From Phlebotomus papatasi (lineage: Eukaryota; Arthropoda; Insecta; Diptera; Psychodidae): a stretch of DNA of 64,000 nucleotides. The stretch spans positions 79,174,001 to 79,238,000 of the forward strand of contig NC_077222.1 in assembly GCF_024763615.1 (NCBI RefSeq). The letters run 5' to 3'. How positions within the stretch are numbered: the stretch's first letter is position 1; each line of letters begins with the position of its first letter. The position numbers were made by a program, and so were the translations under genes. The notes under the pieces were generated by a model. It made no database searches. It was not told the origin of the DNA and saw only the letters and a program-made list of their open reading frames with translations. Below, piece by piece: positions 56,656-64,000 of the stretch.

Positions 56656-57209
56656 AGGGGAAAGTGTCATTGCTTTGCATAGGCCCACGAATGGAATTAG
56701 TGGCGCAATAGGCAAGACCGTTGGCTCTTGGGCGGATCGATTCCCCGGCTCGATTCACTGTTGTGAGTTCGAGTCCCGCCTGGTGCAAAGATCTGAATGT
56801 TTAGAAAAAGACATTTTCACTGTGATATAATGTAATAAAAATGCACCGCCTCGCCCAACAACTCCGGGAGCATGGAAGAAGCATTTACCACACTACGGGA
56901 AGGCGCTCCTGGGCGGTCTACAATGGATTTCGCAGATTCTTCCAACACGAGATATGACATTGTAAAAATGATTACCTTGGAATAAATATCTCGATACGAT
57001 TAATAATAATAGGCCCACGATTTATAATGATTATTTTTTTTCCAATGTTTCTGAATAAATATGACTCCGCAATAAAAAAATAAAATTAAAATTGGATACT
57101 TTCCCCTAGTTTTTAAAATATAGATGCAATTAGTCACATTTATTGAAAAACGTAGAAAAATTTAGTCATTATGAAGCTTGGGATCGTGCAGAGCATGGCC
57201 ACTTTCCCC
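56656..57209. mobile_element. MITE family D copy 2, split by a SINE
   Basis: Ends GGGGAAAGTGTCATTGC and GGCCACTTTCCCC match family D. The right part (AAATTTAGTCATTATGAAGC) aligns with 18630-18849. A SINE occupies 56691-57010. Confidence 0.7.
56691..57010 (+). mobile_element. tRNA-derived SINE with perfect target duplication
   Basis: AGGCCCACGA flanks it on both sides (56681-56690, 57011-57020). The head has A box TGGCGCAATAGG and B box AGTTCGAGTCC. A body of about 220 bp follows, with GGGAAGGCGCTCCTGGGCGG, ending in a short (AAT)n tail at 57001-57010. The minus-strand frame 56600-56788 is read through it. It is RNA polymerase III transcribed in principle and mobilised by a LINE. Confidence 0.85.
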
Positions 57210-57365
57210 TATACTAGTAATTCTTCTTGGGAAGACAATTTTTCTCAAATTATCATAGTCAAACATTTTTAATTTACTTATAAACTAAAATTAGAGTTTA
57301 TTTTCCTTGCATTAGTAAATTACAGAAAATTTTAATAATCTAAAGTAAAAATTCTTAACAATAGC

Positions 57366-58067
57366 CTCAATTCTGAGACCAAAATCAAAATCAAAATTTC
57401 AAGCTGTCAAATATTTTCAAAATCAAGATTTCGTATTCTGACGCGAAGTATTTATGGAACTTAAATTGTCTTAGCTGAAAACCAAGATTTCAAGATTTTC
57501 TACACTTAACGAAACGTTACTTTTGACAAATATCTTCATTCCTCTGTTGAATTTGTTGATATTTTCGCCATATAAATTAGGAAATTAAATTATAGTAGAA
57601 CGTATTAAGGAATAAATGAGAGGCCATAAACGGGAGTACAGGAAGTGTAAACATAACTTGTGACCTGTGATAATCCAAGAAATGCTTATGCAAAATGTGT
57701 TTATTTTCAGGGTGGTGTACTTCGAAACGTACATCTAGAAATACGTACCATTTCGAATAAATTACAAGGCCAAATACAGTATTTTTCAAAGTAATTCTGT
57801 TTTTGTACCATCTCTTACAGTAATATTCCTCATCAATAGCCATTTCCATATGAAACTCTTCAAATTGCTACTATCTCGAAAATTCCAAGCACCTCCGAGA
57901 GGTTCTTGGAATTATTTCAAGAAAAGAAAAAATTTACATCTTGAAATCTTTAAATATTGGTTCCAGAATTGCAAATCTTGATATCCATACGGTTTGTGTC
58001 TTGGATTTCAAGGTTTCAAGACATTTGACATCTTGATCTTGTTTTTTTATTTCAGAGGCCAATGACC
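57366..58067. repeat. tandem duplication, unit 1
   Basis: Begins CCTCAATTCTGAGACCAAAA and matches 58068-58831 in direct order over most of its length, including TTCGTATTCTGACGCGAAGT and CCATAAACGGGAGTACAGGA. It keeps the uninterrupted sequence GTACTTCGAAACGTACATC where unit 2 carries a MITE. The minus-strand open frame 57577-57849 is not conserved in unit 2. Confidence 0.8.
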
Positions 58068-58831
58068 TCAATTCTGAGACCAAAATCAAGATCAAAATTT
58101 CAAGCTGTGAGATATTTCCAAAATTAAGATTTCGTATTCTGACGCGAAGTATTTGTGGAACTTAAATTGTCTTAGCTAAGAACCAAGATTTCAAGATTTT
58201 CCACATTTAACGAAACGTCACTTCTGACAAATATCTTCATTTCTCTGTTGAATTTGTTGAAATTTCGTCATATAAATTAGCAAAATTAATTATAGGACGT
58301 ATTAAAGAATAAATGAGAGTCCATAAACGGGAGTACAGGAAGTTTAAACCAAACTTGTGATCTGTGATAAACCAAGAAATGCTTATGCAAGATGTGATTA
58401 TTTTGCATGTTTCCTCAGGGTAACATACTTCGAAACAGGGGGGTGACATTAGCTCTGAAAAATGCGACCAGTTTTAGTGTAAATTTTTTCCTGTTTTCGT
58501 ACACATTTCACGAGATGTCTCCAAAACTACGTAAGTTGCCAATTTGGGGTTTGCGGTGGCCTATTCTATTTTAAATTGGCTTTTATTTTGTATTTGTATT
58601 ATTTGCTAATTTGTTCTACAAATATGGGAAACATAGGAAACGTCATGCCCCTGCTTCGAAACGTATATCTAGAATTGCAAATCTTGATATCCACACGGTT
58701 TGCGTCTTGAATTTCAAGATTTCAAGACATTTGACAGATTTGACATCTTGATCTTGTTTTTTTTTTGATTTCAGAATACCAAAATCTTGAAATTTTCTTG
58801 ATCTTGATCTTGGTCTCAGAATTGAGGCCAA
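58068..58831. repeat. tandem duplication, unit 2 (with MITE)
   Basis: Direct repeat of unit 1 with a 218-bp MITE inserted and a stretch after it shortened. It ends TTGGTCTCAGAATTGAGGCC, the reverse complement of the start of unit 1, so the pair is bounded by inverted repeats. Confidence 0.8.
58436..58653. mobile_element. hAT-like MITE, complete copy
   Basis: CAGGGGGGTGACATTAGC at the left and CGTCATGCCCCTG at the right, flanked by CTTCGAAA (58428-58435, 58654-58661). It is the intact counterpart of the nested element at 35961-41918. Non-coding. Confidence 0.9.
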
Positions 58832-58856
58832 TATCTAGTAAATTGGAAAAGTATGA

Positions 58857-58866
58857 TCTTACCTTT
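58857..58866 (-). promoter_or_regulatory. possible splice donor after the Dpr stop codon
   Basis: On the minus strand CAAAG|GTAAGA lies about 63 bases after the stop. It would place an intron in the 3' untranslated region or allow a different C-terminus by alternative splicing upstream. Confidence 0.45.
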
Positions 58867-59380
58867 GATTTGGGCCAGTTGTAGAAACGGCACGGTAGTG
58901 CTCTTTAGTTGGTGGCGCACACTCATCATCTGATACTACAAATGAGTATGGCAAGAAAAATGAGCGCTGACCATCTGTACGGGGATGGCGAAGCGCTGGT
59001 CTCGTGCTGCATGGCAGCGCGGTGCTCGCTCTTGATCACGTGCACCACGACACTGGCCTGATCTGGAAGCCAAGACCATGGGATGACCCCGTCACTTCTA
59101 TAATACAGGTCGATGAACTCACCCGAATTGCTTGGGGAGCAGGTGTAATTGCCAGAATCGGCGGGTGTGGCGCGTGCAATCACGAGTTTGCTCGTGCGTG
59201 TCTGTCGTTCAGTGAGAACATTGATGCCACCTCGTTGGGAATAGTTTATAAGGCGCCCGTCCTTGTACCAGTAAATAAAGGATGGTGGTGCTGGTGCTTG
59301 GATGGCGACACACGTGAGATTTATGTCGCTGCCACTCTTGATGAATAGTTCAGGATTTCCCAGAATTTTAGCTTTCGACA
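58863..59380 (-). CDS. Dpr-family immunoglobulin protein, terminal exons
   Basis: Two minus-strand exons: 59380-59123 and 59062-58863, with the stop at 58928-58926. They encode the second Ig domain of a Dpr (defective proboscis extension response) cell-surface protein: SKAKILGNPELFIKSGSDIN, then the core Cys and Trp (LTCVAIQ, FIYWYKDG), SQRGGINVLTERQTRTSKL and the ADSGNYTCSPSN strand with the partner Cys. SVVVHVIKSEHRAAMQH follows, then a hydrophobic end WSALIFLAILICSIR that suits a GPI-anchor signal or membrane segment. Dpr proteins bind DIP receptors at synapses. The first exon opens at a TTGTTTCAG acceptor, so the signal peptide and first Ig domain lie beyond the right edge. A 60-bp intron of three-fold length separates the exons. 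The family is certain; which Dpr is not. Confidence 0.9.
59063..59122 (-). other. 60-bp mini-intron in the Dpr gene, length divisible by three
   Basis: The donor G|GTGAGT and acceptor CTTCCAG| are near consensus. Splicing rejoins SPSNS to DQASVVVHV, the usual Ig strand. Without splicing the frame stays open and adds 20 residues starting GEFIDLYYRS. Confidence 0.8.
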
Positions 59381-61698
59381 CTGAAACAACATTTTATTAT
59401 AGTTAAAAAACAAGTACGGGTTTGATTGCGTGATGGGAGTGAGATACAAAAAAAAAATTTATAGATTAAGGATTAGCACATAAAGTCTTATGTCTTTTTT
59501 TATAGCCTATTTTGATAAAATCACCCACATACCAATTTGAGATAATTTTCGCATTTTTGACCCACATCATGTATTTACAAGGGCGTTTCCCATTTACGGA
59601 AAGATTGATAAATATTCCACCACAGCTAAAATCCTGTTATTAATAATTATTCTCCGATAGACTTATAAATATACACAGTGTCATTCATCTTAATCATTAT
59701 ACAAAATACCCCTATTCACCACACATGAGATTAGAGGGTTGGATACAAAATGAGGAGAAAAACAAACAATTGTAGAAGCCGTAAATTTGGTTTATTCCAC
59801 GCACACACCAGGGTTAGATGGGTGGGAAAATGTTTATTTTGCCAACATAAGACATTCAAGTCAAAATCTATGTGTGAGATATCAACCTGAATAGTTATAT
59901 GGCTCAAGCGGTATTTTAATAGACAAATTGGGCAAATGCTGTAACATTTTTCACTGTTAATGACAAAATTCAACAAGGTAGTGTTGAATAAACAATTGTG
60001 AAATAGTTTATGAGCATTTGTTCTACAATTAACTGACATTGTGCAGATTAGTAAACTAGAAAATTAGAAGTTGAGTTGTTTATTGAAACTGAACTGTATT
60101 TTATATACGGGACAAGTTGTTTAGACTAATTTCTAATAAATTTATATTTTGTTTCAAAGGACATTGGGCAAAACAGTCCAACCTTACGCCACGAATAAGA
60201 CCTATACCATCGAATAGGTATTGGCAAAAGTAAAAACTTTTGTTCCGGGACCAACCCCAAAAATATGTAGGAAAAGCACTAGAGCATAAAACATATGTAT
60301 ATTGTATAAGAATTGTAATGATTTTTTTTGCAAAACTCCTATACAATAACGGTTAATCGTATATTAGTCGTTGCTAAGAATAATTTGTAAAGAAGGACTC
60401 AAAGAAAATTTTCCTAGAATAAACCGAACAAACCATACCTTTATTTCTTCATTTTCCCTGCAATTTTCCAGATCTTCCTTATAAATCTTTTACGATCCTT
60501 CAAACTCATAAAAAAAGGATTGTATCCAGGGAAATGTCTCTTACGCAGTAATATTCTTCTTGAAAAAAGAATTAAAACTTCTAAAGATCGCAGGGCCCAA
60601 TAAGATACCGTTATTTAAACACTTTGATCAATAAATTCAAAGAAAAAATGTTTTAATTAATTATTCTGAGAATATTTTGCTAGAATTCTTTAGTAACGGT
60701 ACCCTTACAACCCTATGAACTTCAGCAATCCTAGCTCCTTTTTTAAGGAGAATATTTCTCTAAAGACGACAAAAGGATGCAATCGAGGAAATACGTTTAA
60801 CGGAATTAAAGAATATTCTAGGATATTTGAGGAAAATCTGAATACAAGAGAGATAGGGATACGGTTTCTTTTGGGAAAATGTTCCTTGAGTTCAGTTCTC
60901 TTTTAGAAAACGTTCTTTGACGCCGACAAACTTACGATATGCCGTTATTTAAAAAAAACCAAGTTTTATAAAAATAGTTCTACCAATTTCTTAAGAACCC
61001 TTACTTTAAGACATCTGAAAAAGTTGACGTGATGGACCATAAGTTTCTTCTGTTCAAGATACACCAAGGACTCCGAAAATACCTGTGATTTGCCATTAAA
61101 CGAAAAAAGTTTTCGTTTTGTTGCCCTGTAATGTGCGATGGCTTTAAAACACGGCAAGTTTGTGTGGGAGCTACCAGATGGAGCAGTCAGAGGGAAAATC
61201 TAAAAATATTTATTTAAAGCTTAAGTCATACGTCGACTTTGTGCCTAATTTCATTAAGATCGGTTAAGCCGTTTTCGAGTAATAAATTGTCAAATTTGTG
61301 AATTTTCCGAAGGATATCGTTACTTTCCCAAGGACTGACAGTCCTTTTTGACTTTGGTTTCGGTAAATCTTAAGTCATACAGTAACACCTACAGTGTTGG
61401 GCAGTGTGTACAATCCTAGTTTCATCTCTGGCGAAGGATTGGACCAGCTCCCATACATTTCTGCCCATTGTCCTTTGCTCAATGCAATGTGAAAATAATC
61501 ACATCTACCCTAAACTTATTTGCTTCTATTAGCGGTTCGCAATTTTGGGCGTGGAGGTCATTTGCTAGAAGCGAAACCGATTAATTTAAGATTGATATAA
61601 TAATTAAAATTAGGCACAAAGCTATATTGTGTGGTGGACAAATCTTATTATATGAATTAAATTCTATAATAATAATAAATTTATTGATTGATGCCCAG
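59381..61698. other. probable Dpr intron, no recognised exon
   Basis: AT-rich with no Ig-domain exon on the minus strand. Positions 61161-61457 are bounded by GTGTGGGAGCT and AGCTCCCATAC and may be a small repeat element. Open frames at 59731-60039 and 60101-60346 are not recognised. Confidence 0.45.
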
Positions 61699-61910
61699 TA
61701 GGGAAATTCTGTAATGATATTATAATGTTATATGACAAATTTTCGTGGTAAATTCGGGAGCAGTATACAACATTAAAGTGCAGTGTTCATTGAATGGCCA
61801 TTGCAAGAACTTCTATGAAGCTCTTTGTAATTGATATGAATCAGATTTTTTATTAGTTTTGAGCGTACTACATAATAAAATTATTTGTCATACTGTTACA
61901 GAATTCCACA
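61699..61910. mobile_element. Harbinger-related MITE with CAG duplication
   Basis: CAG on both sides (61696-61698, 61911-61913). Left TAGGGAAATTCTGTAATG, right CATACTGTTACAGAATTCC. The body (TAAATTCGGGAGCAG) matches 18304-18517. Confidence 0.75.
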
Positions 61911-61913
61911 CAG

Positions 61914-62995
61914 GTTACATGATATAACAACAAAGAGTATATAAATTAATGTAATACACAGTTAAATTTAAAAACAATATAAAAAAAAATTTGATCAGCA
62001 CGAGAATTGTTCAGACCAATGTATTATACGATATACACGTATATGCATTGTGTTATTTACTCGCTTTTCTACTTGTTCCGGCATAAAACTTAAACGGTAA
62101 GAGATATCGACTTTTGATTTTTTGACAATCCCCTCCCATACGTGAACGTTATCGACATACGGGTTTATTTCCTTCACTATCACTACCCCCCATCCTATCC
62201 AACTAAAACCATGTTTCTTTTGGTTTATTCAAAAACAAAATCTAAGTGATTTTTTGTTCATATTCGGATTTGCTTTGTACTAGGTGGATCAATAAGTAAT
62301 AAAAATTCTAAGTATTCGTATTAGTATGCACTAATGTGGACTATTTATAAGAAGCTTTACCCTTCCCCTAAAAAATAGTAAAAAAATCAACCATTTTTGT
62401 TTACGTATTTTCGAGTTACAGCAGTGAAAAAGAAACCAAGTTTACTGTTTCTTTAAAATGGGAAATTTTAAGTTTCGCGTATAGAGCGTATGGCTTATTT
62501 GACTCATATCAACCCAGTCGATAGCCGTAACCTACAAATCCTAATCCTTTATTCACTTAGCACGCCCAACCTCTACCATCCTTATGGGACAGGAAATGTT
62601 TCTTTATGGCTCTTATTATAAGGTAACTGTCCTCAGTCTTCAATGAAGGATCATTGGTCGCCGTGGACAGTTTATTATCATGAAGTGAAAAGTGAGTGGC
62701 ACATTCAGTTCTCCCCATTTTCATTTAGATTGTTTAATTTTATTTAGGTGAGCCCTTTTTGGGGCTTACACATATTTCAATTAAACAGTATTCTTTACGT
62801 AAGAAAACAATAACTAAGACGATAATTCAAACGAAATCCGATACATATTTGTATTATCCATTATTGATAACTTTGTGATACTTTTTGATTTACCTATTAT
62901 GCGACGCAGTTGGATATTTTGAGTATTTGACAAAATAAAATACCAGATGATTTTTAAACACCATCTTCATTTTGCAAATTTGTTTGATTATAGTA
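61914..62995. other. non-coding, probable Dpr intron
   Basis: No recognised exon, RNA gene or repeat. Confidence 0.4.
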
Positions 62996-63242
62996 CACTG
63001 ACAGAAATCTGAAAAACTTAAAATAACATTACAGAAATGTTATGTTGCAGTATTAACCCGAAATCGGTATAAATATTATGCTTTGCAGGTGTATTAGGGG
63101 TTAAAGTTACCCTTTTTCATGTTATTTTTACCCTTAAAAGGTGTAAGATTAACATTAAAAAATGTTGATATATTTTTACACCTTAAAAGTGTTAAACTTA
63201 TGAGGAAAAAGTGTTAATCGTACCCCTGTTCCTTTCTCAGTG
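62996..63242. mobile_element. CACTGAG-type MITE copy 2
   Basis: Starts CACTGACAGAAATCTG and ends CCTTTCTCAGTG; the interior is the reverse complement of 18038-18278 (GGGTTAAAGTTACCC, AACATTAAAAAATGTT, TTACACCTTAAAAG). The minus-strand frame 63176-63406 is not a gene. Confidence 0.7.
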
Positions 63243-64000
63243 TGGGTAAGTGAAGCATGTATTAACCATGACGGATAGATCTTCACTCCAATGTTTTTTT
63301 GAAAATAATTCGTTGCTTTAAAATAATTATTTTTTGCAACGAGTGTTCCATTAGTAACCAATGCAAGAGATGCAAGACATTTTGCGAAATAAAAACAATT
63401 AGTCAAAAGCTACAAATAATTTTCCAAAAATCACATACTTATCATCGTGTTCCAAATAAATAATCATGCCCAATACAATCTATTTCTCATATCCGCTCCT
63501 TCCTACAAAAATTACATACAAAAAATTAAATTGCCTGACATAATGAAGGAAATAAACAAGAGATTCTTAAGTTTAAAGAATAAAAATGTTGAGAAGATAT
63601 GGGGAAGAAAATGAGGCATAACAGGAAAATTTATATGTTTTGTCGAATTTCTCACTTTACATTTTATTTCCTTTTCTATCTCATTTTTATATGTACTTCT
63701 GCAATCCTTCTTTGCTCCACTTTCAAATTCCTTCCTATATTTATGACCGAATCTTGGGAGATTTACGATTTATTCAGTCCTTTTTGGGCATTCAACATCT
63801 CTTATGCAGAGCTTTTTCATAGCTGAATCGTTGCTATGCCACTTTTTCGAGTAGGAAACTCAGAAAATGAGGAAAGTCACAAGAAAAGTTCATTAATGCA
63901 ATTTTCCTCTACATACATAACAGACTTGGCATAGTTGTCATTTGATCCTCTCTGCCAAGATTTGTAACTAATTTAAGGACCATGTATGTTAAATCTATAG
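63243..64000. other. non-coding end of window
   Basis: AT-rich, no recognised exon. Overlapping plus-strand frames at 63599-63826 are low-complexity hydrophobic translations without support. Confidence 0.4.

Noticed and set aside
59004..59348. 114-codon plus-strand open frame
   Set aside because: It is the antisense shadow of the Dpr Ig-domain exons.
59381..64000. first Ig-domain exon of the Dpr gene
   Set aside because: I looked on the minus strand for the Cys/Trp pattern and found none, so it probably lies beyond the right edge.

Overview
The window looks like AT-rich non-coding DNA of an insect nuclear genome, probably a dipteran. The support is: one terminal part of a Dpr-family immunoglobulin gene with spliceosomal introns (about 58.86-59.38 kb, minus strand), GT-AG introns inside DNA transposons, PIF/Harbinger transposons with MADF and zeste/Myb partner genes, a Ty3/gypsy-type LTR element, a CR1/L2-like LINE, tRNA-derived SINEs, and dozens of short terminal-inverted-repeat elements (MITEs). 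I cannot name the species. The Dpr exons are the only host gene I can support; the rest is intron, intergenic DNA and mobile elements.

Layout. 0.2-1.35 kb: two inverted copies of one MITE, the first split by a probable solo LTR. 2.5-3.7 kb: a degenerate ~20-bp satellite arranged as a giant palindrome. 4.1-5.1 and 13.4-14.4 kb: two copies of a ~970-bp TA-flanked element. 14.5-17.6 kb: SINEs and MITEs. 18.3-22.7 kb: a triple nest in which an apparently intact Harbinger transposon (transposase plus zeste/Myb-like protein) sits inside a MITE inside another MITE, with candidate non-autonomous relatives at 18.3, 25.0 and 61.7 kb. 25.75-29.47 kb: a second Harbinger with both genes broken, abutting its own deletion derivative in inverted orientation. 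29.5-30.5 kb: gypsy integrase relic. 31.3-34.4 kb: a 3.1-kb CACTGAG-ended element holding a decayed multi-exon gene. 35.96-41.92 kb: a nest in which a hAT-like MITE was split by a LINE, the LINE by an LTR element with identical LTRs but no reverse transcriptase or integrase core, and the MITE again by a TA-flanked MITE. 44.6-51.7 kb: several GGGGGAGGTGGGGC MITEs, one carrying two opposite insertions of a hAT-like element. 53.7-57.2 kb: more MITEs, one with a SINE inserted with a perfect 10-bp duplication. 57.36-58.83 kb: a tandem duplication whose second copy carries a hAT-like MITE and whose first copy preserves the empty site. 59.4-64 kb: mostly unexplained AT-rich DNA, probably upstream Dpr intron.

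How the parts relate. The first Harbinger could supply transposase to the GAATTCTGTAAC-ended MITEs because it shares their ends and CAG target duplications. The second Harbinger family shows a parent and its MITE side by side. Most MITEs here duplicate a TA and begin with G-rich ends (GGGGAAAGTG, GGGGAAACTG, GGGGGAGGTG); no matching transposase is visible in the window. Coordinates, splice sites and repeats were read by eye; no search or alignment program was run.
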